A stretch of DNA of 64,000 nucleotides from Triatoma infestans (Eukaryota; Arthropoda; Insecta; Hemiptera; Reduviidae), in the NCBI GenBank assembly GCA_011037195.1, contig JAAEAF010003510.1, positions 1-64,000 on the forward strand, read 5' to 3'. This document shows positions 22,100-35,400 of this stretch, one piece after another. The notes beneath the pieces are model-generated. The model saw only the letters and a list, made by a program, of their open reading frames with translations, had not been told where the DNA came from and searched no databases. How positions within the stretch are numbered: the stretch's first letter is position 1; each line of letters starts with the position of its first letter. Position numbers and translations under genes: made by a program.

Positions 22100-22790
22100 G
22101 ACTTGTCTGAGGAATGGAAAACTTTCCCCCACCCCCCACAAACTTCTTTCAATAAACTTTCTCGGGAAAAAGTTTCAAACAAAACTTATAGATTCCCGTA
22201 TTCATGGTTAGTGTAACGAATTTCAAGAAATCCTCGGGGTTTTCATGGAGAAAATGAAGAAACTGAAAAAAATGTTCAGTAAAAACCGCTTCCGGTTACC
22301 AATTTTCTTCAAACTCGGAATTTTTGCAACATATTTAATTTTTAAATTTTTAGATGATAGAAATGTAAAATAAATGGAAATAACACTTTATGAGAAAACA
22401 TAACCCGATCCTGCTCTGAAAAAGCAGCCTTCATGAATTGAATTCATTTAAAGTTAAGAAAACCAAGTTTAAAGAAAATCATTGGAGCCATTTTCGAAAA
22501 AATGCAAAACAGTGGAAAAATCCATTTAGCAAAGTGGTTCTTCCGTTAAAGGAATTTTGACAGATAACTCGGATCCCATGATGATACCTAAACGGAATAT
22601 CAAGTTTGGACTTTCTACGATTTTTCGTTTTTGAGCTATGCTGTTCACATACCTACACACAGACACAAACCATTTTCTAAAAACCACTTTTTGGACTCAG
22701 GGGACCTCAAAACGTGTCCAGTGAAAACTCAATATTGAAAACTTGAGTTCATATACTTCCTCTTAATAGAACTAAGAGTCAGTGAAATTA
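22100..22790 (+). mobile_element. cttcct-ended dispersed repeat, near full length
   Basis: Shows the complete order: ttctcgggaaaaagtttcaa, cgcttccggttaccaatt, ttcttcaaactcgg, gtttaaagaaaatcattgga, gacagataactcgg, ctaaacggaatatcaagttt, cgatttttcgtttttgag, then ggggacctcaaaacgtg and a final atacttcctcttaatag at about 22761-22778. Confidence 0.7.
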
Positions 22791-22820
22791 GATATTATTT
22801 ACTGATTTTTTGTTTTTTTT

Positions 22821-23658
22821 AACTGAAGATTATGAATCTTGAAAATTTTTTATCGGTGTTGAACATCAATTTTATTTTGTCTCATTAGTATAAACGGCCA
22901 AATTCAAAATTGAGAACTTACGTTAGATCAACGCATTTCTACCTGATTCTCTTTTGCCTTCTTTTATGCAATAAAAATTCTGAGGTTTTTCTTTATTGTT
23001 CACATTAATGAAATAAAACAATAAATAATATATTAGAAAGAACTTGATTTTTTGCATTTTTGTTATAAAAATTTTGTATTGCACTTTTGGATAATTTATT
23101 AAATACTTACGAAGGGAAAATTGGTAAAAAAAATTCTTCCTAAACTAGGATTTGCATAGAAAAAATTAGCTATAAGTAATTAGCCAATCACATGGTAAAA
23201 GTAAAGGTGTGTGGCATGGTAGACATGATAATTCTAAATTTGTGATTGGCCTAACATACACGCCCACATTTCACATCTTCTTTTCTACACTGTGACTGGT
23301 TGATTATTTATAGCTAATTATTTCTTTGAAAAAAACTAGTTTAAGTTTTTTTACTACTTTTCTCATCGTAGGTATGTTATAGTTTATCAGCTTGTGCAAA
23401 AAATCTTATAAAAAAAAAATTAATTTGATTAATAATTAATTTCAACACACTATTTATACATTTATGTCATTAAAGTGAGCTATAAAGAAAAAAATCAGAA
23501 TTTCCATTCAAATGTAGAAGGAGAAAGCAAAAGAGAACTAAGCAAACATCCAATGTAAGTCCGCCATTTTGTATTTGGCCGTTTATACTAATAGAACAAA
23601 ATAAAATTGATGTTGAACATCCACAAAAAATTCTCCAAGGAATTCATAATATTCAGTT
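22821..23658. mobile_element. Foldback element with ~0.38-kb inverted arms
   Basis: The left arm (22821 to about 23205) and right arm (about 23262 to 23658) are inverted copies. Paired landmarks are aactgaagattatgaat, gaacatcaattttatttt, agtataaacggcca, attctcttttgc and aattagctata, each with its complement in reverse order on the other side. The middle also has a short self-complementary tract around gattggcc. There is no coding sequence. Arms have diverged by scattered substitutions and small indels. Confidence 0.85.
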
Positions 23659-23799
23659 ACAAAACTTCTATTAGACCTAGAGTTTTTAGCTATTTCTTAT
23701 ATTGTCGTGACGAAGTCCATAAAGTATTGAAAGAATACTATAAAAATGGAAATCTACGCATGAGCTAATTCGATCAAAATCTAGTTTCTCCCGACGACA

Positions 23800-24195
23800 T
23801 ACAAAAATTCTGGTATCTAACACTCACGCAACTTTCTTTTACTGCGAAATGGCAAATTTTCTTCACACTTACAGTTCTTATTAGAATTTAAAAGTGTCTG
23901 TATTTTTGTGGAGAAAATCACAAAAACTGGAAAAAAAACTTTCAGTAAAGTGGCACTTCCGGTTGATGGATTTTGGTCGAAACTTCATGTCTGATGCGGT
24001 GCTACTACCTAAACGGAATACGAAGTTTGTAAGTTCGAGCTTCCAAATGTAACTTTTCGTTTTTGAGATAATCTATTCACACAGATACATACATACCACT
24101 TTTTTGGGTTCAGAGGATCTCAAAACTTGTATTTCCGGTGAAAACTTAATTTAAAAAAACTGGCATGATTGCAATACTTCCTCTCATTAGGGGGA
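23800..24195 (+). mobile_element. cttcct-ended dispersed repeat, 3' part
   Basis: Contains agtggcacttccggttgatg, acttcatgtctgatgcgg, ctaaacggaatacgaagttt, cgtttttgagataatc, tttccggtgaaaacttaatt and the end attgcaatacttcctct at 24170-24186. Confidence 0.65.
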
Positions 24196-24199
24196 ATAA

Positions 24200-25040
24200 G
24201 ATAAAGGAAAAAGTGAAAAAAAAAAATATATAATTGTGAAAAACAATAGGTTAGTTATACAAATAAAAATAATAATAAAAACTAAAAATTTGTTACTTGT
24301 CGCGCAGTTTTGCCATGCAAGAATAATCAGGCAGTGATATTTCAGTGTCAGAAATAGGGTGTGTGAATAGTGATGGCGAATAATGATTTTTAGTAGCAAT
24401 GGAGGAAGTACGTCAAAAGATGGGAGAAGGATGTCAAAATAAAAAGTAAGGTGATATCGATATATAGATATATATGTTATTGGTCAGAGTGAGAGATATT
24501 GAACGATCGATCGGGATGGAAAACCGTATCTTGGCTTTCTTTCTCCAGACATAGATAGTTTTGCTTTATTGATTTCCTCTCTTTGTCTCTTGTTATCACT
24601 CCTACAGCCGGCTATGTCATCTTGGACCTCTAGCGGCCATATATATCTAAAGATATCCTATATCCTAGTATCTCTGCTGTAAAGTGTCACACGATAAAAT
24701 AAACTCTTAACTGTGTATACAGGTCGGTCGGTCGTTATTGACAAGTTTGATGGTTGGTTTAAAAAAAAAAAAAAAAAAACCTTTCGGCTCAGTTTTATTA
24801 ATCGATGTAATAAATAACAAGGTCATATAAATAAATGATAAGATCAATTGTAATGAATAAATTTAATTAGTTTTTTTTTTAATCCAGTTTTTATTAATAA
24901 TGGAATATGTTATAAAAATTGTTTGATAAATCTAAATAATTGATTTCTAATGAAATACCAAAGTTATAGAATAGAATTTTTATTGTATTCGTATCACTGA
25001 CTTTTTTCTGCTCAACTGGTTTCATTCTAATTTAGACTGT

Positions 25041-25085
<45 letters not shown>

Positions 25086-25740
25086 ATATATATATATGTG
25101 AAGCAGAAAAATCTCTGCAAAAGAAGATTCTAACAAAAAGAATGCCCGCAGCTATGAAGTGGTTAAAAGCAAAAAAAAAAAAAAAAAAAATTAAAAAGAT
25201 GCTGGAAAAGCGGACCTTTAGCCGAGCCGCCTTCTTCAACTTTCTCCCTCTACTTTTTTTTATTATTATTTTTTTTTTTAGAGCATAAGCCCACAATTGC
25301 TTCCATTTTCCTAACGTCTGTAGTTTTCTACTACTCCATAAAAATGCAACGACTGGAATTAGTAACGCCGTTGCTGCCTGGGAATGAGGCGAACAAACAA
25401 GTTGCTCTGTTCTTCTAGTGTAGTAGCAGCTACTGATTACTTCCGGCATCTTGAATACTGTGTGGAAAAATCAAGAGAAAAATGAAATAAACAATTAAAA
25501 AAAAGGAGAAAATAAAATCGAAGAAATTTTCTAAACGGTGAAAAAACAAAAGAAACTAAAATTACTTCGTTTTATTTTTTTTATTTATTATTTTTTAAAA
25601 TGATTATATTCTTACTATAATTTTTACTTTCACTTACTCCTAGTTACAGGAAGTATTATAATACTGTCGAATGTTCTCTATCTTATTACTTAGGAAACAT
25701 TATAATGACCTCTTAGTAAAATAACGTGATTCACATTTTC
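24200..25740. other. Spacer with microsatellites
   Basis: Holds a (CT)n run at about 25047-25082 followed by (TA)n, and A-rich runs near 24761 and 25171. Open frames overlapping these are low-complexity artefacts. No gene recognised. Confidence 0.5.
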
Positions 25741-25749
25741 AATATTCTT

Positions 25750-25812
25750 TTAGATAGTCTATTGGCTTAGCATTCTTGTCTTTGGCGTGAGCAGTCAGGA
25801 CTCGATATTCCA
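25750..25812 (+). repeat. tRNA-like SINE head, copy 1
   Basis: gatagtctattggcttagca with ttcttgtctttgg and a B-box-like ggactcgatattcc (25798-25811). A related head follows at 26058. Confidence 0.4.
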
Positions 25813-26057
25813 GATTTGGAAAAATATCGAAGAGAATTTTCGTAATAATATGTTTCGTTTTGACATGGTCATCGATCGAGTGTCCACTGATAAACAAGGG
25901 CAGTATCAATTTAAACACTCTGATTACTAATTAACCGCCAACAATTATTGAAGTAATTTACTTAGGAAAAATGATCTGTCACACAGTTTTATGGAGATAA
26001 GTTTTCTTAGTAAGGGAAAATGAATTTACATTTCCATAAACAGTAATATAGCATAAG

Positions 26058-26130
26058 CTTCCTCGATAGTCTATTGGCCAGTGTTCTTGCCTCTGTCCTT
26101 TTGGAAGCTAAAACTGTGTTGAGACAACAT
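26058..26130 (+). repeat. tRNA-like SINE head, copy 2
   Basis: cgatagtctattggccagtg with ttcttgcctctg repeats the head of the unit at 25750-25812. The B-box region has diverged, so this is a weak call. Confidence 0.35.
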
Positions 26131-26846
26131 CCTGAATGAAACTAGTGAGCTAAGATAGTAGCGAGCCTTGTTAGCGAAGACCATAACTAAATGGCGATGG
26201 TCATCACAAACTCCCTATTCTCCAATTAAAGTTGCCGTCTGGTAGGCCTTTGTGCATTTCCGAATGTCTCTGTAAACTTAGAGTACTGTTTTTTGAATGA
26301 TTATAATTTTACTTTCACATTGAAGTATTATGTTTTATTTTATTTATTCCTCAAGCCTCCCGCGATTATGCTATAATATTCTGTCGGAATGCAGTTAAAG
26401 GAAGAAATCCCAATGATTGGCTGTCGTTCATAAGGAAAGTAATGTTATCTATTGATTGTTTGGATATCTTGTTGACTGAAAACTGGAAGATATGTTATAA
26501 TAAGTAAACTTATAAATAAATATCTATCCGTTGATGTAAATAATGTAATAAATTGCGTATAATGACCTGTACAGGTTGGTCTCTAGTTTTGGAAACACTG
26601 AATCTTATCTAAATTGGGCTGTAGTATAGCAAAAGTGGAGTATAAGTGGTGAAATTGTATATTAATGGTCACTCATACATTTTCGACAATCAGAATATAT
26701 GTTTAATTTTAATACCCTGAGTTGTGATTCAATACTTCATTTCTTTTTTGAATGTAAAACCTTGTTGCCAATTAGATCTTTTTTTCTATCAAAATATTTA
26801 CCTTATGGCTTTCTGTCGAACTCGCATAAATACGAACAACTGTTTA

Positions 26847-27434
26847 TTATTATTCAGTAGGGAGGGCAAACCCTACGCTATCCAAAACCATATAGCTCAG
26901 GGCCCATATAGCTACCCGTAAAGAATAACAACCACTGGCACTAGAACGAAAATCCAGGCTCAGGTTTTAACCATCTAAGTTTCACCACAGACCGAACAAA
27001 TCGGACCAAGATCCTCTACCGATATCCTATTCCGGCCGAAGGTCCTAAACCTAATCTCCTCACAACCCAAAACAATTCGTCATCAGATGCATGGGTGTTT
27101 CCTCCTCAGTCTCACAACTCTACAAAAGGGGTCAGGCATGGTCCCATTGTATAGAGATGTCTCCTTAAACCACAATGCCCAGTGAGGAATCCAACCAGAT
27201 ACCTGAGGGAGGTCCGTGAAAGACATCGGATCCCGCTACTCAAAGCTCCGTCCGGACCCCCAATGAGCATTTTAGACTGCCGACAACCCACTGCACTCAT
27301 CCTTAAGGATCTGAAAGCCTGATAAACATGTGCCAGAAGACACACCAACAGCAGGCTTTGGACCAATGAAAGGGAGAGAGGCACCTAATTTGGCAAACCT
27401 ATCCACCTCCTCATTCCCAAAGATTCCCATATGA
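26847..27434 (-). pseudogene. 5'-truncated I-group LINE, RNase H end and tail (copy B)
   Basis: The minus strand starts within RNase H: SHMGIFGNEEVDRFAKLGAS carries the last RNase H motif (GNE-VD). It continues FIGPKPAVGVSSG, GCRQSKMLIGGPD, LVGFLTGHCGLRRHLYTMG and, in other frames, IRFRTFGRNRISVEDL. The 3' end is at the ttattattatt tail near 26845-26855. A 13-bp duplication, gaacaactgttta, flanks it (26834-26846 and 27435-27447). The protein homology begins exactly at the inner edge of the right duplication, confirming a 5'-truncated insertion. Same family as copy A at 1745-2336. Confidence 0.85.
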
Positions 27435-27748
27435 GAACAACTGTTTACAATAAACACTAAAGAAAGATAAGCTCCATATATAATTTCTATCAACAAGCCG
27501 TTAAGATTAGAAGTTTTGTGCTAGGAGAACGATAGTCTTTACTTACGTTTAACTTTACTTGCAGTTTGCAGTTTATTTTTTTATTTTTTAACCAGAAAGT
27601 TTATTTATTTTTTTTAATTGGAAATAAAAAGAAAGAAGGAACTAAATTATTTTTTTATAAATTATTTAAAACGGATGAAACTTATTATGTTTGTTAAATT
27701 ATTGTTATATTATGTTTGTAGTAGCAACTATTTAATTTTTCAATGAGA

Positions 27749-28009
27749 TGTTTGTACGGCAATGGGCAGAGGAGTTTTTTAATGAAAAAGAATTCTTTGT
27801 TGCTGTACATTTTGGGTACCATTGGTGCCCTTCTTCAGGAGCTCTTTAGGGTAGGATAGGAGTGTGCGTTGAAAACGTTGAGACTGAAATCACGTACACT
27901 CCTCTCCTATCCTAAAGAGCTCCTGAAGAAGGGCACCAATGGAACCCGAAACCTAGAGCAACAAGGAATTCTTTTTCTTTGAAATACTCCTCTGGCCATT
28001 GCCAAACAA
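27749..28009. mobile_element. Compact inverted repeat with hammerhead-like core
   Basis: Two arms of about 120 bp (27749-27870 and 27891-28009) are inverted copies separated by a 20-bp loop. Shared landmarks are atgtttgtacggcaat, aagaattctttgttgct, ttcttcaggagctcttta and their complements. The outer ends correspond to the 3' ends of the hammerhead-like strand, the same tail-out layout as the PLE units in this window. No clean duplication was found at the ends. Confidence 0.8.
27923..27955 (+). ncRNA. Hammerhead-like core, third family
   Basis: CTGAAGA, stem II GGG...CCC with an 11-nt loop, GAAA, then CCTA and GAGC. The upstream GCTC (27919-27922) pairs perfectly with GAGC (27956-27959) as stem I if cleavage follows CTA. 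Stem III is only the A-T closing pair. The left arm has AAAA in place of GAAA. Plausible but unproven. Confidence 0.45.
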
Positions 28010-29543
28010 ACATATCGTAATTTAAAGGCCTGGCGATTTGAATACCATTTTATTTAATTTTTCTTTTGCACAAATATTGTTTCTTGTAATTTTTTAAACT
28101 TATTGAATTATTCTCATAAGTTTGTAACTTTCTCATCACCTATTTAAAGAATTTTCTTTTAAGTTCTATTTATTACTTATTATTACTTTTATTCATTACT
28201 TTTTCTATGAATCATTTGTAATACTAAACTTTTTGGCCATTTCCTTTGCTAAAAGCATTGTAGATATATAGAAAATAAACAAAATAAATAAAATTGACGT
28301 ATTACTACTTTCTTGATTTTTTCTTTAAGGAAAATAAGTAATTATCATTTATTACTTTTTGAACATTCAAATGATAAAGGAAAAGTGGACACAAAAAAGA
28401 AATTATATATATAGACAGAACGGTAGTAAGTTAAGATAAAAGATTGAAAAGGGAAACAAAGTGATGAAAATGCTTTAAAAGCCAATTTCCCTTTGAGATT
28501 TGATTTTTCTCTTTTTATTTTTGTTTTTTATTGAGAGATGGCGTGATGAGAGATAGCAGGAGAAGTTGGGCTGGACCAATTTCAACGGGAGTGTTAGGTT
28601 TAAAGGTCAACATTAGAACGACATTAAAAGAGTAGGCAGAGAGAGAGAGAGAAATTGACGAGCCGGGCTACTAATTCCCAATTTGCCGATTTTTCACCTT
28701 TCCATTAGACCAGATTTTCACTTCCTTTCTTTTCTTTCTATTTCACAATATAAATATTACTATACACAAACACACTTGAAACTCACCTACGCTACACCTG
28801 TTTCCCTTTTGTTTCAGACTCTTGGGATAGATAATTATATATATATATATACTATTTATTATTTTACTTCCTCTTAAATGTACAAAAGGAAGTATTAACG
28901 ATTATGTCGAACTTTTTAACTTTCCTATCACCGGAAATCAATGGATATTTTGTGGTCCCGTGAGTAAGCAAAAAAAAGTTGTTGTTTTTTTTGGCTAAGT
29001 AGGTGAGAGTGGGGGTATAAGACGAGAGGGGCTACGTATGTGTGAGAGTGAGAGTGATGAAGAAGTGAGGGAGAGGACAATATATAAATTAAAAACGATA
29101 CTAAACAAACCTAATCGTCTGTAGTCGATATTACCTTGCTAGTCAATGTGAATGTTTGTCATGGAAATTGCGAATTAATTTTTTTTGCCCCAACATGTTA
29201 ATATAGGCCTAGCATTGTTATTACAGCTTATTCTTCTCTTCTTTTTCCTTTTTTTTTGAGAAAATTGATTTTGAGTATCGATCGTAATTGATCGTATCGA
29301 CATAATCGAGATGGAATTTCTATCGGAAATACAAGTTTTGATTGGGTAGTCTCAATTTATTTGGAAAGCGAACAGCAGGAGAGGGAATTTAGTTGCTGTC
29401 AAAATTTTACTCTCATCAATAAAAATAATCGCCACTTCCTTGTTCCATCTTCTTCATCTTCAATTTCATTTTCTCTCCTTTTATTTGTTACTAAAAATAA
29501 AATAAATATAAAAAAAAAGAAAAGTTAAACCTCTTACAATTTC

Positions 29544-29582
<39 letters not shown>

Positions 29583-31685
29583 TTTTTCCGTGGCAGCTTT
29601 ATTTGATTACGTTTGAGGGCAGATAGAAACCAAGAGATAGGGAATGGCAGATTTTTCTATACCCCAAAGGGAATTGCCAAGCGTATGAAAAAGAGATTTT
29701 TTTTTCTATCCCTTTCTCACTCTCTCTCTCACGCTATACTTCTCTTTCCCGCTCTTTTATTTTCTTTGCTGCCCGCCTAACATTACTGCCAACCTTCTTC
29801 TACTAAACTAAAATTGTCATACTCTTCTCATGGAGTTGGTACTAATCGTACTAGGCTTCCTTTTATTACTATTACCACTCTATCTGCCTTAGGTCTTTTT
29901 CCCCCCTCTTACTTTCTTTTTGAAGTTAGAATGTTTGAGGTAGAGCTCGGTATCAATTACTTGTGCTTTCAGAACACACTACCTGGCTTTTATAGCTTCT
30001 TTAAAGGTTACATCTTCTAACAGCATCCCTGCGCAAACCAACCTAAAACTACTTAAACCCTTTTTACTGTTACTTCATGAACTTTGGGCAATTCCATTCC
30101 TTGAATTTTTTTTTTTAAGTTTTAAAAATTATAATAATAAATTTTTCTTAATTTTTCCACAGATATCTTTCAGAAATATCCAGAAAATAACAACGTCCAA
30201 ATAACCACTTGTTTTAAGGCTAAGTTTTCCAGTGTTGAGAAAATTCACAAACAGTGCTGGCAACTCCATGTTGTCGATATCCGCCGCTCTAGCGCTACGA
30301 TTGTCTTACCTTGCTTCTTCCACATGTTCTAACCAGCCTCTGTCACTCCCACTTAGTCAGGGGAAGGATGAATGCCAGCTTCCTCAACTTTCTAAACTGT
30401 GCTCCCATCTTGAACTAATAAAGATCGTATGTAACTCATCAATTTCGGAGCTTAAGTCAGTCTAAAAATAACTTTCAAGTAGGTAAGTTCAAGCAGTCTG
30501 AAACAAGAACTTATGAGACTAAAATCGTGTATGGACTAACATTCAAAAGTAAATAAATATTATTCTAGAAGCCTGCAAGCGGCATTCAAGAGTGTAGAAA
30601 CAATTATCAAAAAGTCTAAAATACAAATCTCAAAGAGTTACAACAAGCGACAACTTCCTCTGCCAAGAGACACTCTTGATACAAGGCAGAGAGTTCTCTA
30701 CTAGCTAGCTAACCAGCTAAACGAAAGTGAAAAATCGCCAACGCTACCATACTACGCTACCATAAACGCTCTTTGCTAGGCTGCTCTATACTCTTCTCTT
30801 TACTCTACCTCCTCACTGGTTCTTAATACAATTTGTGATTTCAGAGCATTAATAGTAAGGTGAGCTATGTGTCTATCTGTGTTTATAGAATGTATTCATT
30901 TTTTATATCACCTACTGTTTTTTTTTAATCCCAAAATCACCACCAAGTTCCCATTCACCTTCAGTAAATCATGAGATGAAGAGCTTTAAAGTGTGCCCCA
31001 GATATGAGCTTCGCTGTTAGAAGACCCATGAAATGAAGTGCTCTTCTACTGTGAAGCAGCTTTGTGACAAGAATTATTGAAAATAAAACCATAATGTTTT
31101 ATCTCCTTATTGGATAAAAGTGTATTTGTATGCATTTATTTATTTATTTATATAATAGCATTATAACATACTGGTATAGAGTGAACCATAATAATCTAGT
31201 TCCTGTGGAATCCCAGTCATTCCTTGCATTAGCTTCTATAGTCCGACCTCCTCTAGCAATCAGCGCCAGTTATATTCCAGACACTCTAATAATCAATTTT
31301 ATCGGAATATGGTTCCAACAAAAATGTATTTAAATGAACCATCTAGTGTAGAATCTAAATGCGTACCAAGTTTAAAGAAAGTCTTGTCGCATTTTCTGGC
31401 CAATCTTGGAATTTTAGGAACATAAATTCTAAGGATTGATGATCTAAGGATTGATTGAAGTACTATATCCGAATAATCTATTGAAATGATGTTTTGGAAA
31501 AAGACTAACGTCTACTCTCTCTCTCTCTGGCGATTCCCTTCTGTGATATCTGTTGCGTTTGTAGTTGTTATTTCTTTCTTAAGATAGCAATAATGGGAAC
31601 ATATGAAGTTACATATTCTAACTTCATAGATATGTTGATATTTTATGACAAATTCCTCAAAAAACGTGATAATGTTTGAAAATAA
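28010..31685. other. Long spacer without recognised genes
   Basis: AT-rich. Contains aaaaggaagtattaacgat at about 28886 (a terminal piece of the cttcct repeat), an (AG)n microsatellite at about 29547-29579 and CT-rich tracts near 29715-29740. Frames at 29814-30020 and 30232-30465 show no recognised domains. Confidence 0.45.
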
Positions 31686-31935
31686 CAGTGTTATTATTAT
31701 TATTTTTGGGGGCGCATAAACTTCTGAGGTCATTAGCGCCCCTCAGCTAGTTTCCATTCTCGAGTCGGTCCGCACGAGCTGGGATGGCACATATTCTACC
31801 CTCGTGGCATCCAAATCAATGCCTTGTCTAGCAAGGCATGGAGGAGCCCAAGGATACTGAACATAATACCACACATCCCCTCTTATTTCATCAAACATGT
31901 CGACGAGGAGGAGTGTGGATCTCTTGTTGTACCAT
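31686..31935 (-). repeat. Retroposon 3' end with hairpin and (AAT)n tail
   Basis: On the minus strand the sequence ends ggggcgctaatgacctcag, then aagtttatgcgccccc and an (AAT)n tail. The ggggcgc/gcgcccc ends pair into a hairpin just before the tail, a layout seen at the 3' ends of LINEs and their SINEs. It is GC-richer than its surroundings. No coding sequence is attached. Confidence 0.55.
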
Positions 31936-32494
31936 CCCTTTTTTAAATAAATCTTATGTTATATGGTATATTGAATAATAATATCGTATGTATAGTAAAT
32001 TAATTAGAAAATTTCGGAATCTATTTGTACCTTACAACCATTGTATTTAGATAAATAACGAATTTTAGGTATTGTAAGCAAGAAACTATCCTGAAGAATT
32101 TATGTAACCTAGAGGCTATTTGTTTGCTGTAAACTACTTTACTTTAGGTGTGCAGTACTTTTAACAAATATTCCTGCACAACCTTAAATGAACTAATCCT
32201 ACTGTTAATCTAAACCTAATGGGGTTGACATACTTTTATAAAATTTCTTTCAACCCGAAAAAAACTAAACATTTACTCTAACATTCTCGCCAATAAATAC
32301 ATTCATACATAAAAGCATTCTCGTCAATAAATACATTCTCACTAATAAATACAATCACGCTAATATATATACATTCATATGAGGGGAAAATACTCGATAT
32401 TCCTTTCCCCTAACTTAAAAATGAACTAACCTAATTGGGTGAAGTACTCGATATTCCTTCACCCAAGTTTAATTAACCTAACCTAACTACTAAC
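31936..32494. other. LINE 3' flank with short direct repeats
   Basis: aataaatacattc occurs several times (about 32292-32345) and tactcgatattcctt occurs twice (about 32391 and 32445). Part of this may be the 3' UTR of the LINE that ends its ORF at 32495; the end of the element could not be fixed. Confidence 0.4.
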
Positions 32495-35400
32495 TTAAAT
32501 ATTTATATACAAATTAATATCCTTTAAAAAGTCAAATAGGCTCTTTATATAAGGAGAACCCTCTTGTAGAATAGCGCGCTTGGCATGTGGCAGGCCTGCT
32601 ATTTCTCTCTGAGTATGCAGAGCATGACACCCTTCCAACACGTGCGCCACCGTTAGCGTTTCTCGGCATCGAGAGCACCTCGGCCTTCTCCCGCCAATAA
32701 GGAGGTGCCCATGGGTCACACGTGTTTACCCAATCCTTAGCCTCGTCAAAATCACTGAGACATGCCGCGGGAAATTCTCGGCTGTAATACTTCGCACACA
32801 TGGTTTAATATCTCTAAGCTTTTCGCTTATTCTGTCCACTGACTTTGCCATTTCTTATTAATAATGTATTTTATATATATTTGTAGGTCAGTGGGACGAA
32901 CGGGGGTGATTTCATCTGTTTGTGTAGAGGCAGCTCGCTTGGCTGCCTCGTCCGCCCGTTTATTACCAGACACGCCATGTGGCCCGGCACCCCAGGCGAA
33001 CGTCACCCCTTGATCACGTGCGCTTAACGCAACAGTAAGCTGTATATATCTAAGACCATTGGGTCAATCGAGAATTGATCCCGGAGGGCCATTAATGCAC
33101 TTAGTGAGTCCGTCAGTATTAGCGCTTTTTTGTAATTGTTTTTCTTGATTAATTCTATGGCCTGGCATGTAGCAAACATTTCCGCCATGTACACAGTTGC
33201 ATAATGCGGAAGTGTCCAACTAAGGGTGACTCCCCCCGTGTAAACAGCGCTACCCACACCGTCGCCTATCTTCGACCCATCTGTAAAAATAGGTCGGAAG
33301 TCATAATAAATATTTACAATTTCTAGTAATTTTTGTCTATAGACGACAGGAGGCGTTTCCTCTTTTTTATGTATTGCCACGTCCATGCGGACGCTTGCAG
33401 AGGGTAATGACCGGGAGGAGAAGATGCAAAGCTCCAACCTACCACCGGTCCAAATTCAATTCCCTTCGCTGCCAATAACTCCTTAGCTCGGACCCCAAGG
33501 GGTCGCGTCCGCGAGCGCTGTTGATAGAACTGTTCAATATGACAGGAAATAAGTTATGGAAACTATTCCAGCGGGGTAGATCAGGGTGAGTTGTTCTCTC
33601 CTAAGTTGTGGAGGCAGCATCCCCAACTCTACAAAGAGGCTCTGTTGTGGACTACTACGTAAGGCGCCTGTGAACAGTCTAATAACTTCATTATAAACAT
33701 TATCAAGTAGTTTCAGGCGTAACTTGCGCGCAGAACTATAAACAGGGGCTCCATATTCTATTTTAGAACGGGTAAGTGTAACAAAAATACGTTTTAAGAT
33801 TTCCCGCTCCGTTCCCCATCTATAGCTTCCTAAAATTTTCAAGACATCGAGGGTTCTCCTTGTTTTTGTATAGGTATAATCTATATGATCCTGCCAGGTT
33901 AACTTAGTATCGAATATGAGGCCCAGGAAGCGGACACATTCTTTATACTGGATCGGTATGCTATTTAGAAATAATGTGGGAGGACTATGATCCTGTCTTA
34001 AACGATAAAAATGTAGGCACACCGTCTTGGTTACAGAAAACCTAAACCCGCTCCTAGAAGCCTCTTCAGCCATTCTATCTATTGCTAGTTGTAGGGATTC
34101 GCCGACCTCGCCGAGATCAGTTCCTGATAAATCAATGGCGAGATCGTTTACATATAAAGATACTTGAAGAGGATTTCCTACAATTTCTGCTAGACTATTT
34201 ACCGCTATCGTGAACAAAGTAACGCTTAAACCGATCCCTGACGATTACCATTTTGCAAGATATGTGGGTCCGAAAGGACAGACCCAAGGCGCACTCGGAA
34301 CTTTCGTGACTCTAAAAAGCCACGAAGGAACCTTGGCAGTTTCCTTCTCAATCCCCACTCGTGACACCTCCGCAGAATCGCATATCTCCACGTTGTATCA
34401 TAAGCCTTCTCGAGATCAAAGAACACGGCCAGCACGTGCTCTCTACACATGAATGCGTTTTGCACGGAGACCTCAAGGTGGCTCGCCTGATCCAAAGTGG
34501 AACGACATCTGCAAAATACCTCTCGTTTCTAACACATAAACTAATCTATAATTGATCACAGATTCGAGGACCTTACTCAAGCAGGTGATCAACGAAATGG
34601 GTCGGTAACTGGAGGGATCACTTGGGTTTTTTCTTTCTTTCGGGATCGGTACAATGATTGCTTCACACCAACCATCAGGGTATTGGCCGGTCTCCCATAT
34701 GCTATTATACAGTCTGAGGAGACCTTCCTTCCCAGTTGCATTTTAATTTTTAATCATATCGTATGGGATTCCATCCACCCCTGGAGCAGAATCTTTGCAT
34801 TTATTTAAGCATTTTCTAGCTCCTTGATGGTCAGCGGTTCGTTGTAAGCTTCATAGATAGCGGTCTCAAAGCTGAGTGGCTGTCGCTCCACATCACCTTT
34901 TCGCAGGAGAAATTCTACTGACTAACTCTGTGAGCTGGAAACTTGAGCAAAGTGTACAGCAAAAGCCCCAGCCACCTCTCCTGGCTCGGTGATGACGACA
35001 TCATTAATTTTTAGAGCAGATATCGACGGGGTTCTACGACCACCAGAGAGGGTTCTTATCTTATCCCACACCTCCCTCAATGTCGATGATGTAGAAATCT
35101 TTGACACATAGGAGGTGAGGGTTTCCTTTTTTGACTTTTTAATTAATCGCGTCTCCCTGGCTCTTAATCTTTTAAAATTAATTAAATTTTCCTCCGTCGG
35201 ATACCTTTTAAATCTATTTAGGGCCCGCTTTTTTTCCGCGTGAGCAACTTTGCATTCCGGACTCCACCAGAGGTCGGTGGATGTTAAAACTCTCCCACCT
35301 ACCCTCGGCACAGTACCCTCGGATGCATCCGCCAAATAAACTAGTGTCGAGGGTACATATCCTGTAAGGGGTGGTGTCACCACTCTGGAAGCGTAAGCAG

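Noticed and set aside
25027..25449. 140-codon minus-strand frame
   Set aside because: Its end is encoded by a (CT)n microsatellite and the rest is A/T-run sequence; no domain is recognisable.
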